Positions 33,091 to 45,445 of a stretch of DNA of 64,000 nucleotides are shown here, in pieces (positions within the stretch are counted from its first letter, which is position 1; every line of letters starts with the position of its first letter). Source of the stretch: Lepturacanthus savala. Taxonomy: Eukaryota; Chordata; Actinopteri; Scombriformes; Trichiuridae. The DNA is taken from assembly GCA_030544235.1 (NCBI GenBank), contig CM060463.1:1169925-1233924 (forward strand), written 5' to 3'. Under the pieces are notes generated by a model. It was given only the letters and a program-made list of their open reading frames with translations. It had not been told where the DNA came from and did not search any database. The position numbers were made by a program, and so were the translations under genes.

Positions 33091-35186
33091 GTGGGTTTAT
33101 CCTCTTAACTTTATTATTTTTAACCCATTAAATCCTATGATCCTATGATCTGACTCATTTTATACCAATATGTTGCATGTAGCACATTATTAGCTCAATA
33201 AAACCTAATTTCAGCCCCAAACAATAATAATCTATCACTAATAATCTATCCTACTCATCTACTGGTGCATCTATCCTGTTATATTGCATTTATTTTTATT
33301 TATATTACATTTTATTGTCTCTACTGTTGTTTCTAATGCATTTCTGCATTTTTATGATAACAAAATGTGCCTAAAACATCTAAAATTGCTCTATTTCTTC
33401 CTATAACGTTGACATTTCTTATAATTCTAAGACTTTACTGCTCTATAGATGAATTGAGCTACTAACCCATGATTATTTTAGCTTCATATACATTAGAAAT
33501 GTACATTTTTAGCTTGATTCTTGCACTGATGCAACTATTTAAACAGGTGTTAGCCTCCTATAGTTTTTTTTTTTTCTGACATGATATAAAACAAACCTTT
33601 TTAATAACCATTAAATTGCTATTTTCTGCACAGAAAATGTAAAATAATAGCTTTAGAACATGGTTTTTAGCTGTAAATACGTGCATGAAGTCTCTGAATT
33701 GAATCCGGTGTTAAACGGGTGAATGAAATCCTGGTGGAAGTGGTTTCGTTGTGCAGCTTTTATCGTTTCATTGATAATTCTCTGCTCTTTGCTCCCTCGC
33801 TCTTATCTTCCCTCCTACATCTAATCTCCTGGAGGGTTAATGACTCGAGGATGTTTTCAGAGGTGTCGCCACGGCTTCTTTCTTCTTCTTTTATTATATC
33901 GCCGACTCCGCCCCGGAGAGGAAATGACACATAGCGTCTGTTGACTTTGATTTTAATCATCACAGCATTACTCACCGTGTAATTAGATTAGTTGCCAACC
34001 GTTGGATTAACCGACGGCCGGCTCTATAATCGGTTTGAGTCACTTTTTAACAGGAAAACGTCTTAAATCTCTGGTTCCAGTAAACTTTGGGTTGTGGACC
34101 AAATAACTGTGCAATTATGTGATTTTTGAGTCATTTCTAGGAAAAAAAATGCATGAAAATCATTTGGTTCCAGCTGATCGTTGGTTTTACTGTGGCTGAT
34201 GTTTAGCTTTTGGGTTTTTCAAAATAAAAGGAGCCAATTTGAGATATTCCACACAGATCAATAGTCATAATAAAAGACACCTTTCACACAAAGTGCCAAT
34301 TAAAACAAGAAAAGCAAGATTAGGGATAAAACTATTGATTATTCTTATAGTTGATTATTGAAACAATTAATCGGTTAGTTGTTTGATTCATTAAATGGTG
34401 TAAAATGCTGAAGATTCAACCTAAAATGTTTTTTTTTTTTTTGTTCAAAGATCATCAGTTTACTATTACAGAGACTAATAGTGGGTGAAATCAAATGTGG
34501 GGTTCCTCAGGGTTCCGTTCTAGATCCTGTGAAGTTTCAGTCAGTTTATTATAGAAGATTAAAGAAATAATCAGAGAAGAGAAGCTGGAACCAGAGAATT
34601 TAGACATTTTCTACCAATTATTTTCTATCAAAATAATTGGTGATTAATAAAACTAATCAATCACTTCAATATCCATCAGATAAATCAAAATGTTTAAGTT
34701 AATTTCAACAGTTTCTCCAACTAGAGACTGTTTGTTTCTCCATTATCAGGTTTTCATGCTGCTTTATTCTATATCAGGGTAAAAGACTTTAATATAAAAG
34801 ATTAATTAAAATAATTAAAACATTATTTCTCTTCATTCATCAAGTTTCAACATTTACAAGCATCAAACTTGCGTCATAAACGATAAAAGCCTCAACTCAA
34901 TGAAAACTAGAGTTTACAACAGAACGAACAGCATCTAGAGCAGAAGTAGTGAAGGTCACAGAGGTCAGGGAGGTCAGGACAGAACCTGTGTTGGTGAAAA
35001 CAGGAGGATGGTGTTGTGTGTAACAGGAGTCGCCTCCTCCTCCTCCTCCTGGTTGGTGGTGACCTCCTCCTCCTCCTCGCTCTGCTGAAATGTCGCTGGG
35101 CCTCATCAACTCCTCAAAGGTCACAAAACAAGTGTGCGTGCCAGGAGAAGTCGTCCTGACCCTCTTCTCTTCTTCTTTGATTTCAG
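33091..35186 (+). other. mych: mych intron 2
   Basis: 2.1 kb phase-1 intron, GTGGGT...TTTGATTTCAG. Its position between the transactivation half and the EEEIDVVSV/bHLH half is the conserved MYC exon 2/3 boundary. It carries fragments of interspersed repeat C (34020-34170 and an inverted copy at 34325-34640) and a CCT/CTC repeat at about 35033-35080. An in-frame ATG at 35090 lies upstream of the acceptor and is not the protein start. Confidence 0.85.
34325..34640 (-). repeat. Interspersed repeat C, inverted copy in mych intron 2
   Basis: Contains GGGGTTCCTCAGGGTTCCGT, TCTAGATCCTGTGAAGTTTC, TCAGAGAAGAGAAGCTGGAA and CCAGAGAATTTAGACATTTT, the reverse complement of the 16.75-17.7 kb copies. A smaller forward fragment is at 34020-34170. 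Confidence 0.85.
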
Positions 35187-35785
35187 AGGAGGAGATCGAC
35201 GTGGTGTCGGTGCCCTCCCCCCTCACCTCCCTCGGCTCGGCCTCCGACCGCCGCCAGAAGCAGCAGCAGCAGGAGGAGGAGGAGCAGCGAGCGCTGCAGC
35301 GTTACCACGTCGACATCCAGCTGCAGCACAACTACGCCGCCCCCTGCCCCGCCTCCCCGCCGCCGTCCTCCTCCTCCTCGTCTTCATCGACGTCCTCCAA
35401 CAAACGGTCGAGAGGCAGCGACGGCTCCTCCCGCTACCACCACTCCTCCCGCTCCTCCTCCACCTCCTCGTCGTCGCGGTACCACCACCACCACCACTCG
35501 TCCCGGACGCCGGCGGAGACGGAGGACGAGGAGGAGCGGCGGCGGACGCACAACGTGATGGAGCGGCAGCGTCGCAACGAGCTGAAGAACTGCTTCATGA
35601 ACCTGCGGGACAACGTCCCCGAGCTGTCGCACAACGACAAGGCGTCCAAGGTGGTGATCCTGAAGAAGGCCCGGGACTGCATCTACGGCCTGGAGGCGGA
35701 GGCCCACCGCCTCCTCGCCAAGAAAGACAAGCTGCGCGCCCGGCAGGAGGAGCTGAAGGCCCGGCTGGAGCTCCTCCACAGCTAG
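35187..35785 (+). CDS. mych: mych, coding exon 3: acidic motif, linker and bHLH-leucine zipper
   Basis: Encodes codon 177 (completed) to 375 and TAG. The acceptor is TTTGATTTCAG|AG; joining restores S-E-E-E-I-D-V-V-S-V, the conserved acidic motif of MYC proteins. Residues up to about 290 form a low-complexity linker rich in Gln, Ser and His (poly-Ser, RYHHHHH). The basic region begins at residue 294 with RRRTHNVMERQRRNELK; His298, Glu302 and Arg306 are the E-box-contacting positions. The helix-loop-helix runs to about 343 (NDKASKVVILKKA is typical MYC). The zipper has leucines at 345, 352, 359, 366 and 373, a perfect five-heptad series for MAX pairing. The whole protein, 375 residues, is shorter than human MYC (439) because of a reduced central region. 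The frame is intact with no stops; a functional gene is likely. Confidence 0.93.
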
Positions 35786-37668
35786 TGACGGACGCCGTTT
35801 TAGACTCTGTACAAAGACGATGCTGAAAACGAGCGCACAAAAAATGACATTTCAAAGACTTTTTTTTGATTTTTCCTCCTTTTTTTAGGTCTGGACTGTG
35901 TAGATATTCTATTTTTTTTCTATCTCCACAACTGTTGCCATAAAACACACACTCATTGCCTCAGAGTTGATGATTCTCATGCCTTGACTGCTGACTGTTG
36001 TAGAGAGTAGGACGTTTTTTTTTTTATTTTTTAAAGTTAAAACGAGCAGATTTAATTTTGTAGTTTCTCTGGACGCACACTGCCGAGGAGGAAGTGCCTG
36101 TTGAGCCAAATAACTGGACCTTAGAACTCAGTTTAGTCGACTTATTAAACTAATAACTTGAATATCTTCAGGATGTCTTGTAGCCATAGCAACCAACGAT
36201 CCCTCCACGTTAAATCGCTCAACCGGACTCATCAATTCCAACGTTTTCTTTCATTTCCCCCCGAATCTTAAAGTCCGTCAGTGTGCGTTTAGTCGTGTCT
36301 GTCCTCAGGAGGCGGACCACCGCTCTGCTATCAGGTTAATTAACCAATTAACTAATTAAACGCCTGTTAACGACTATACTGTATTGACCGGGTTTGATAC
36401 TGTACCAGAACGAAGGCTCGGCGCCGCGTCTCCGGTTCACCTCACGTTTATTTTATTTTGCGTGTGTGAGTGAATGTGGGATTTAAATAAAAATGTAATT
36501 ATTATGTGTATTTAAGCATTTATCATTATTAAATCCTACAGACTCAATGGTAGCCATAATAATAATAAATAATAAAACGGCATTCAGGTTTTTTCGGGTT
36601 GAACCGGAGCGAGGACGGAGCCGCCGTAGCAAATCAGCCAAAAAAACTTTGGTTCTTGCACGTCTGAAGCAGCGTCCTAATATATTATTATATATTCTAT
36701 AAATATATAAAAGGTTATTGTTGGAGGAAGCTGCGTCAGCGGCCATACTGTGATGTTTCAGCTGCGTCTATATTAAGGAAAAGCCTAAAAAACCGAACCC
36801 GTAAAGATCCACTATCGCTCATTTCTGGATTAAACAGATTGATCACGTCTCCTAAAGCAGATCGTGACATGAAATCTTGACGTTTCGAAAGTGAAAATCC
36901 TCAGAATCTACGTGTCTGAGCTTCACCGACCACTTCAACCAACATTCCCCTGTTTTTTGTTGTTTTCGAGCCCAACGTTTTAATCGCAAAGCTGCAGAAC
37001 GAGGAATAAATGCAGGTTTTTGTTTTTTTGTGACTTTGGGCTGGATCTGAAGTTTCTGAGCTATAAATAATGGGGTTTTTAATTCTGAATATTGTTATAA
37101 ATGTGTGTTTTTTCTGTTTTAAGTTGCGTAAACGGCGAAATGTCTTAAAAAAAAAAAAGCATCGTGTTTCTTCTGAGTTCTTCCTCCTTCAGTCTGAACT
37201 TGAACAGACCCTGGTTGGTTTTTATGGATTAATGATAATCGACGTGTTTTAACGGTAAAAAAAAAACCTGTTCTGCCTTGAAATGTTTTGTTCAGGACTC
37301 CGTTTAGTTTCCTTTTATCACCGTCTGGTCTTTAAAAACCTCCGTTTTTTCCGACTCCGTCGTTTCGAGTCGAGGTTTTAGCGACGGAACGGTGATTTAA
37401 TTATTTTATTCTTATTTTTTTAGCATGATTTAAGAGAAACCTACCTCCACCTGGCTGCAGTCTGGCCTGTAATGTTGTTTTGTGGTTTAAATATTGTACA
37501 GATTTTTTCTTTTTTAATGTAAATATTTTTGTTATGGTATCATAAATTATTTTAGGTTTTTTTTTTTTTTTTTTTGTTCATTGGAATTTTGAGAATTTAA
37601 AAAAATGTTCTTTACAAAGCACTTTTTTTTTCTAAATATTGATTAAAGAATGAATAAGAGTTTTGGAT
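35786..37668 (+). other. mych: mych 3' UTR with alternative polyadenylation signals
   Basis: No further coding. Candidate poly(A) signals are AATAAA at 36486-36491, AATAAA at 37005-37010 (followed by a T/GT-rich stretch) and ATTAAA at 37642-37647 (followed by CTGTGGTTT). A Pumilio-type element TGTAAATA is at 37518-37525, between the second and third signals, in a very U-rich tail. Unstable, tightly controlled 3' ends are usual for MYC mRNAs. The true end is not determined. The region also contains an RFX X-box match at 36180-36193. Confidence 0.6.
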
Positions 37669-37669
37669 T

Positions 37670-38080
37670 CTGTGGTTTATCTTTCACATAATTAAATTTA
37701 TTATAAGTTTTATTGCAGAAGAGTTTTAATATTCTACAAGTTTAATGAATTAACACCATTAAAATCCCTGATTTTCTGCTGTTAGATTTTATAGCATCTA
37801 CATTGATAAATATAAGGAGCTTTTATTCAAATTACTGTTAAATGTTTGTTTTAATTGATTGATTTCATTATTCACATTCTCTATTGATCCTTTTGTCCAT
37901 AAAATGTCTTTATAATTCATCAGAGGTCAAAGTGGAACCATTGATGAACCAGTTTTCTGTCACGTTTCATATAAAATCTTCATATTTTATATCTAAAAAC
38001 CTGCAAATATCTCAAATATCTCAATGATTGCTGCTTATTTAATGAATCATTGCAGCTTCAGAGACATGAACTAGGTGGTG
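37670..38080. other. AT-rich intergenic sequence downstream of mych
   Basis: No gene or repeat that I can support between the predicted mych end and the palindromic array. Confidence 0.4.
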
Positions 38081-38081
38081 G

Positions 38082-39600
38082 GTAAACCTAGAGGGGTAGT
38101 CCTGGTCCTAGAGAGACCATGTGGTCCAGGTTTTAGTTCCAACCCAGCACTAACGCACCTGATTCTACTAATAAAGGTCCTTCACTATGGTTGATAAGTC
38201 GTAGAATCAGAAAAACCTGCACCTACAGCAGGACTCCAGGACCAGGGTTGGAGACCTTTGACCTGGGTAAGCAGATGTTACTGGTCAGTTACAGGTTACA
38301 GGTGTGTTCCTGCTGGTTTGGAACTAAAACCTGGACCACATGGTCTCTCTAGGACCAGGGGTATGCAACCCTGGTCCTAGAGAACCACCGAAGATGCCGG
38401 TTTTAGTTCCAACCAAGCACTAACACACCTGATTCTACTAGTGAAGGTCCTTAGCAATGGTTGATTAGTAGAATCAGGTGTGTCAGTGCTTGGTTGGAAC
38501 TAAAACCTGGACCACAGTGGCCCTCTAGGACCAGGTCTGGACAACCACTGAAGGTGCAGTTTAGTTCCAACCGAACCTTCTACCAATGAAGGTCAGCAAT
38601 GGTTGATTGGTAGAATCAGGTGTGTTCCTGCTGGTTTGGAACTAAAACCTGCACCGATGGTGGTTCTCCAGGACCAGGGTCGCATACCCCTGGTCCTAGA
38701 GAGACCATGTGGTGCAGGTTTTGTTCCAACCAAGCAGGAACACACCTGATTCTACTAATCAACCACAAGAGCCATCGTTAAGGACCTTCATTAGTAGAAT
38801 CAGGTGTGTTAGTGCTTGGTTGGAACTAAAACCTGGACCACATGGTCTCTCTAGGACCAGGGGTGAGCAACTCTGGTCCTAAAGAGCCACAGAAGGTGCA
38901 GGTTTATGTTCCAACCAAGCAGGAACACACCTGATTCTACTAATCAACCATAGCTAAAGACCTTCATTAGTAGAATCAGGTGTGTTAGTGCTTGGTTGGA
39001 ACTAAAACCTGGACCACAGTGACCCTCGAGGACCAGGACCCCCCATCTAGGACCTTCTCTAGGGTTACCTACCACCCAGCGCTAACACACCTGATTCTAC
39101 TAATGAAGGTCTTTAGTTATAGTTGATTATTAGTAGAATCAGGTGTGTTCCTGCTTGGTTGGAACAAAAACCTGCACCGATGATGGCTCTCTAGGACCAG
39201 GATTGCCTACCCCTGGTCCTAGAGAGACCCCGTTGTCCAGGTTTTGTTCCAACCAAGCAGGAACACACCAGATTCTACTAATCAACCACTAGAGCCATCG
39301 TTAAGGACCTTCATTAGTAGAATCAGGTGTGTTCCTGCTTGGTTGGAAATAAAACCTGCACCTTTGGTGGTTCTCTAGGACCTGGGTTGCATACCCCTGG
39401 TCCTAGAGAGACCATGTGGTCCAGGTCTTTGTTCCAACCCAGCACTAACACACCTGATTCTACTAATAAAGGTCCTTAGCTATGGTTGATAAGTAGTAGA
39501 TTCAGGTGTGTTTGGAAGAAAAACCTGCACCTCCAGCAGGACTCCAGGACCAGGGTTGGAGACCTTTGACCTGGGTAAGCAGATGTTACTGGTCACATAA
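38082..39600. repeat. Tandem array of palindromic MITE-like units (about eight)
   Basis: Each unit of about 170-190 bp is an imperfect palindrome. One arm reads GGTCCTAGAGAGACCATGTG, AGGTTTTAGTTCCAACC, ACACACCTGATTCTACTA; the other reads TAGTAGAATCAGGTGTGTT, GGTTGGAACTAAAACCTG, TCTCTCTAGGACCAGG. Centres such as ATGAAGGTCCTTAGCAATGG separate arms of about 65 bp. Central pairs occur near 38158, 38430, 38580 (half), 38745, 38930, 39092, 39270 and 39451. The form suggests a short DNA-transposon derivative amplified in tandem. No transposase. Confidence 0.9.
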
Positions 39601-40135
39601 AACCAGCTGAGTGGTCTGGTGGTAAACTGTTGGTCCTGGGGCTGTTAGATGGACTCTAGAGGGTTAGATCACCAGTGAATCCAGTGGAGGGGGATGGGGT
39701 TCAGGATTCAGGTCTAAGACTTCAACCTGAACGGTTCCATTTACCACCAGGACTCATGGCGCCGGTGTTCTCCAACCAAAGACTCTTAGTCCGGTTCATT
39801 TTAGGGTCCGAGACCACCATAAAGAGGTGGACCCGAGCCCCTCAGGACCCCAGAACCTCTATTTCTAGAGGATTCGTTAGGTCCCTGAAAACTCTGCTGC
39901 CCTGAGGTCAACTTCCTCAGAGTCTATGATTAAATCAACAGATATAAGACGAGTTTCCTTCAGTTACTTTACAGAAACCTGGTGATTTGTTTATTCAAAG
40001 CAGGGATTAGTCAACGGCTGTAAAACAGGATCAAGACCAGAAGGTTCAGGAGGTTCAGGAGGTTCAGAAGGTTCAGTTTCACCAGATAAAACCAGAGAGG
40101 AGCTTTCATCAGGTGAAGTTTAGCTTTTAACCAGT
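39601..40135. other. Unique sequence
   Basis: Includes GGTTCAGGA repeats at about 40045-40080. A 76-codon open frame at 39675-39905 has no recognised features. Confidence 0.4.
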
Positions 40136-41770
40136 TAATTCACAGGTTAATTTATCAGTTTTATTGTTATAAATGATGATAAATGATTATAAATGATGAT
40201 AAATGTTAAATATCTCTACAAACACAAAGGTTATTGGATTAAACCTGGAATTAAAATAAATCTACAACATGTAGAAGAGTCAGAATCTATTGATGTTGAT
40301 GTTATAGAGAAAATAGTTAGAATATTAGAAAAAACTTTATTTAAAACTTAAAACAAGAACAAAGAGACATTAAATGTCAAAAATATGCTTTAAAGGTAAA
40401 AAAATATATATATAAAAAGTCAGAAACATGAGATAAAATGTTATAAATATGAGATAAAAATAAAAATATCTATTAAAAAATAAGAAACATGAGAGAAAAT
40501 GTCAGAAATATAAGATAAAAGTCAGAAATTTGAGATAAAATGTTAAAAATATGAGATAAAAATGTATAAAATCAACATGTGAGGTGACGACAGAAGAGTC
40601 AGAATCTATTTATGTTGATGTTACAGAGAAAATAGAGTTAGAATATTAGAAAAAACCTTTATTTAAAACTTAAAACCAGAACAAAGAGACAAATAAAATG
40701 TTATAAATATGCTTTAAAGGTAAAAAATAGAGATAAAAAGTGAGAAACATGAGATAAAATGTTATAAAATGCTTTAAAAGTAAAAAATATATATAATAAA
40801 TAAGAAACATGAGAGAAAATGTCAGAAATATAAGATAAAAGTCAGAAATTTGAAATAAAATGTTAAAAATATGAGATAAAAGTATTTAAAAAAGATAAAA
40901 AATCAGAAATTTGAGATAAAATGTTAAAAATATGAGATAAAAGTATTTAAAAAAGATAAAAATCAGAAAATTGAGATAAAATGTAAAAAAAAGGCTTTAA
41001 AAGTAAAAAAAAATATATATATAAAAAGTCAGAAACATGACATAAAATGTAAAAACTATGAGCTAAAAGTAAAAATATACATATAAAAAATAAGAAATAT
41101 GAGAGAAAATGTCAGAAATATAAGATAAAAGTCAGAAACATAAGATAAAAATGTATAAAATCAACATGTGAGGTGACGACAGAAGAGTCAGAATCTATTT
41201 ATGTTGATGTTATAGAGAAAATAGTTAGAATATTAGAAAAAACTTCATTTAAAACTTTAAACAATAACAAAGAGACAAATAAAATGTCAAAAATATGCTT
41301 TAAAAGTAAAAAATAGAGATAAAAAGTCAGAAACATGAGATAAAATGTTAAAAAACATAAAACAAGTCAGAAATGTGACATAAAATGTCAAAAATATGAG
41401 TTAAAAGTCAATAAGAAATGATAAAAAGTCAGAAACATGAGATAAAATGTTATAAAATGCTTTAAAAGTAAAAAATATGTATATAAAAAATAAGAAACGT
41501 GACAGAAAATATAAGATAAAAGTCAGATATTTGAGATAAAATCTTATAAAATATGTTTTAAAATTAAAAAAATTATAAAAAGTCAGAAATATTACTTAAT
41601 ATGAGTTAAAAAATAATAATATAAGAATATTGAAAAGCTGCAGATAAAAAAAACTTTATTTAAAACCTAAAACACGAACAAATCAGGACAAAAACTTGAT
41701 ATAATCTAAATTATCTGCAATAATGAATAAGATCAGAGGTCAAAGGTCAATGATTAGTCCATAAAATATT
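40136..41770. repeat. Dispersed repeat A, expanded copies
   Basis: Repeat A cores near 40268-40345, 40595-40670 and 41185-41260, separated by long runs of GTCAGAAACATGAGATAAAA and GTAAAAAATATATATA-type units (about 28-35 bp). Ends with AATAAGATCAGAGGTCAAAG as at 25.05 kb, then a TATATATTGATGATAGATAT segment and a short B-like end (GAGGTTTTACTGGGATCAAT), with no minisatellite between. Confidence 0.85.
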
Positions 41771-42005
41771 GTAATAATATTCTTCTAGTATTGATGAGGT
41801 GGATATTGATTGGATATATATATATTGATGATAGATATTGATGCTGGAACAGTAACGTTGGGTTTTATTTATTGTTGCTGAGGTTTTACTGGGATCAATG
41901 AAGAGGAAACAGTGAAAGTTGTTGATGTGGGAGACGCCTTTAAAGTCCTGGACAATGAAATATGAGGGGGTGTGTTAGATTAGTGTGTTTACACACTTAT
42001 CAGGT

Positions 42006-42006
<1 letters not shown>

Positions 42007-42078
<72 letters not shown>
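42007..42078. repeat. (CA)n microsatellite
   Basis: Uninterrupted CA run of about 36 repeats. Shorter CA runs follow at about 42190-42210 and 42215-42229. Confidence 0.97.
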
Positions 42079-42079
<1 letters not shown>

Positions 42080-42322
42080 TATATAAACAAGGATATGAAA
42101 GTCATCATATCCTGGACGGCAGGTCAGTCCTGTCGCTTCATTTAACTTCATAAATGAGGAGATTTTTTTAAAGATGAAGGGAACAAAACCACACACACAC
42201 ACACACACACCGGAACACACACACACACCTGTCAGCCCCTCCCACCTGAAACACTGATATGTGAATGTTGTTTCAGGGCAAAGTGTGAAGCTCCAGCAGG
42301 TTGATGGTGGTTGCACAATCTG

Positions 42323-42507
<185 letters not shown>

Positions 42508-42611
42508 CTTCAGGAAACTGTTGCTTCACATTTAATAAACAACAAATTATTGTTGGCTGAGTGGATTTGATTGACAGGACACTTCATGTATTATTATTTT
42601 AATATATTATT

Positions 42612-42659
42612 CTATATATATATATATGTGTATATATATATATACACACACACACACAC

Positions 42660-42695
<36 letters not shown>

Positions 42696-42813
42696 TGTAG
42701 GTCAAGGCTGTGTCTGTGACTCTCGGCTGTAAAAAAACCTTTTCATCATCAGGACGACAGATTATCTTTGTTGTTTTATGAAGGAATGTAGGGAGAGGCT
42801 GATAATGACTCAG

Positions 42814-42858
<45 letters not shown>

Positions 42859-42873
42859 ACACACACACACACA
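42612..42873. repeat. (AT)n-(CA)n-(GT)n palindromic junction and downstream (CA)n
   Basis: AT run 42612-42644, CA run 42643-42660, then directly GT run 42662-42694: the CA and GT runs meet head to head at ACAGGTGT, forming a near-perfect hairpin. A further CA run is at 42817-42873 with one ACAT interruption. Confidence 0.95.
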
Positions 42874-43680
42874 GTCTGATATTCTATTTTACTTATATGT
42901 TGTATTTTTTTACCTGTATCTAAGAACCTTTCTTCATTTATTCTTCTTTCCTCCTTTTACATATAGCGGCGGCCATATTGGATTTCTCCATTTTTGAGGC
43001 ATTATGGGACATTTTTGAGAATAAAACTAAATAATATTAAATATGAAATAAATGTTAAATTAACCCACGACACAAACGCTGCTAAATGTAAAACAATGAA
43101 TTTCTTATTTCCCCCTTTATTCTTTAAAGTGGTTTGGTCCAGATGCTGTTTTTCCAGTGGGCGGGGCCAGTGGCTAACGGCTAATTTAGCTAGCATGGTA
43201 GAAACCAATCAAGCTAACTATGTAGCAGCCAGTGAGTCATTTACCACTAGTTCAACATTAGTCCAGAATCAGCCTCTGCTGGTTAACGATCCTTAACGAG
43301 CTCTAACGATGGACGTTACCATAGCAACAGCGACTAGGCGGAGGGATATGTAGTAATAACAAGGTGTTTATAGGTGTTTACTTTGAGTTTTATTATCTAT
43401 ATATGAGGTTTTATCTGACAGTCAGAGGTTGTTAATGTTTCTGAGAAGTCCTTTTTTAATTTTTATTATTTTTTTAATCCCCTGTGTGTTTTCTACGTCC
43501 GTTGACTCATCACCACGACGTGAGAATCTCAGTGAAATGGTCTGAAATGTTGCAGCAGATTATTACAGCATGGGCTGGTTTACTGACCTGAATGTTGTGA
43601 CTCATTCATTCCTGAACCTCCAAGTCACCACAGAGCAGGAGAGGACAGAGGGTGGAGGGATGGAGACGATGTGATATAGT
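42874..43680. other. Unique sequence with YY1-like and RFX X-box motifs
   Basis: A YY1-type match GCGGCCATATT is at 42969-42979 and a canonical spacer-2 RFX X-box GTTACC AT AGCAAC at 43315-43328. A 100-codon open frame at 42994-43296 is not recognised. Regulatory function is speculative. Confidence 0.4.
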
Positions 43681-45445
43681 GGGCTAAATATGTAAAGTGC
43701 CCCCTGGGGTGCCCTTCTAGTGGATAAAAACATAATAAAGTGCCCTCTAGAGTTCCCTTCCAGTGGCCTAAATGTGATATTGTTCCCTCTAGGGTGGTCC
43801 AATCTACAAAGTGCCCTTTAGGGTGTCCCTCCAGTGGACTAACCTTAATAAAGTGCCCTTCTGGTAGAATAAATGTGATAAAGTGCCCTCTAGGGTGCCT
43901 TTCCAGTAGCCTAAACCTGATAAAATGCCCTCTAGAGTACCCGTCCAGTGGACTAAATGTGATATTGTGCCATCTAGGATGGTCCAATCTACAAAGTGCC
44001 CTCTAGGCTGCCCTTCCAGTGGACTAATCATAATAAAATGTACTGTGGTGCCCTTCCAGTGGACTAATCATAATAAAATGTACTGTGGTGCCCTTCCAGT
44101 GGACTAATCATAATAAAGTGCCCTCTAGGGTGCCCTTCCACTTGACTAAATGTGCAAAGTACCCTGTGGAGTGCCTCTTCCAGTGGAATAAACATAATAA
44201 AGTGCACTCTGATGCCCTCCCAGTGGTCTAAACTTAATAAATTTTCCTCAAGGGTGCCCTTCTAGTGGATAAAGCGCTCTCTAGGGTGCGCTCTCAGCAG
44301 ACTAAACATAATAAAGTGCCCTTTAGAGTTCCCTTCCAGTGGACTAAATGTGCAAAGTGTCCTCTCAAGTGCCCCTTCCAGTGGACTAAATATAATAAAG
44401 TGCCCTTCTGGTGTCCTTATAGTACAATAAATGTGATAAAGTGCCTTCTAGGGTGCCATTCCAATAGATTAACTTGATAAAACGCTCTCTAGAGTGCCCT
44501 CCTAGTAGATAAACCTGATAAAGTGCCTCTAGAGTTCCCTTCCAGTGGAGTAAATGTGCAGGTACCCCCTGGAGTGCCCCTCCCAGTAGTCTAAATGTAA
44601 TAAAGTTTCCTCTAGGGTGCCCTTCTAGTGGATTAAACTTAATAAAGTGCCCCCTAGAGTACCCGTCCAGTGGACTAAATGTGATATTGTGCCTTCTAGG
44701 GGGGTCCAATCTAAAAAGTGCCCTCTAGAGTGCCCTTCCACTTGCAAAATGTGCAAAGTATCCCCTGGAGTGCCCCTTCCAGTGGACTAAACTTAATAAA
44801 GTGCCCTTCCAATAGACTAAACCTGATAATTTGGCCTCTAGGGTGCCCTTCTAGTGGAATAAATGTGATAAAGTGCCCTCTAGAGTGCCCTCCTAGTAGA
44901 TAAACCTGATAAAGTGCCCTCTAGAGTTCCCTTCCAGTGGAATAAATGTGATAAAGTGCCCTCTAGAGTGCCCTCCTAGTAGATAAACCTGATAAAGTGC
45001 CCTCTAGAGTTCCCTTCCAGTGGAATAAATGTTATATTGTGCCCTCTAGGGTGGTCCAATCTACAAAGTGCCCTTTAGGGTGCCCTTCCAGTGGACTAAA
45101 TGTGCAGAGTACCCCTTGGAGTGCCCCTCCCAGTGGACTAAGCGTAATACAAATTCCTCTAGAGTTCCCTTCCAGTGGAATAAATGTGATATTGTGCCTT
45201 CTAGGGGGGTCCAATCTACTAAGTGCCCTCTAGAGTTCCCTCCCAGTAGACTAAATGTGCAGGGTACCCCCTCCCAGTAGTAATAAACGTAATAAGTTTT
45301 CCTCAATGTGCCCTTCTAGTGGATTAAACGTAATAAAGTGGACTTCTGGTGCCCTTATAGTGGAATAAATGTGATAAATCGCCCTCTAGAGTGCCCTCCC
45401 AGCGGACTAAACGTAATAATGTGCCCTCTCGGCTGCCGTGGTCTA
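43681..45445 (-). repeat. 42-bp minisatellite, inverted relative of the left-end GGGCACTTTAA family
   Basis: About 42 degenerate units of about 42 bp: AAAGTGCCCTCTAG, GGTGCCCTTCCAGTGGACTA, AATGTGAT. The string AAAGTGCCCTCTAG is the exact reverse complement of CTAGAGGGCACTTT found throughout 1-5.9 kb, and TGGACTAAATGTGAT corresponds to the TTTAGCTCC/ACACA portion. Open frames (MPSRVPFQWTK) are repeat artefacts. Confidence 0.93.

Noticed and set aside
35090..35186. In-frame ATG upstream of exon 3 as a protein start
   Set aside because: It lies in the intron before the TTTCAG acceptor; splicing from 33090 restores the conserved SEEEIDVVSV, which the ATG reading does not.
35134..35948. Other long open frames overlapping mych exon 3 on both strands
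   Set aside because: Shadows caused by high GC and a biased third position; the bHLH-zipper frame explains the sequence.
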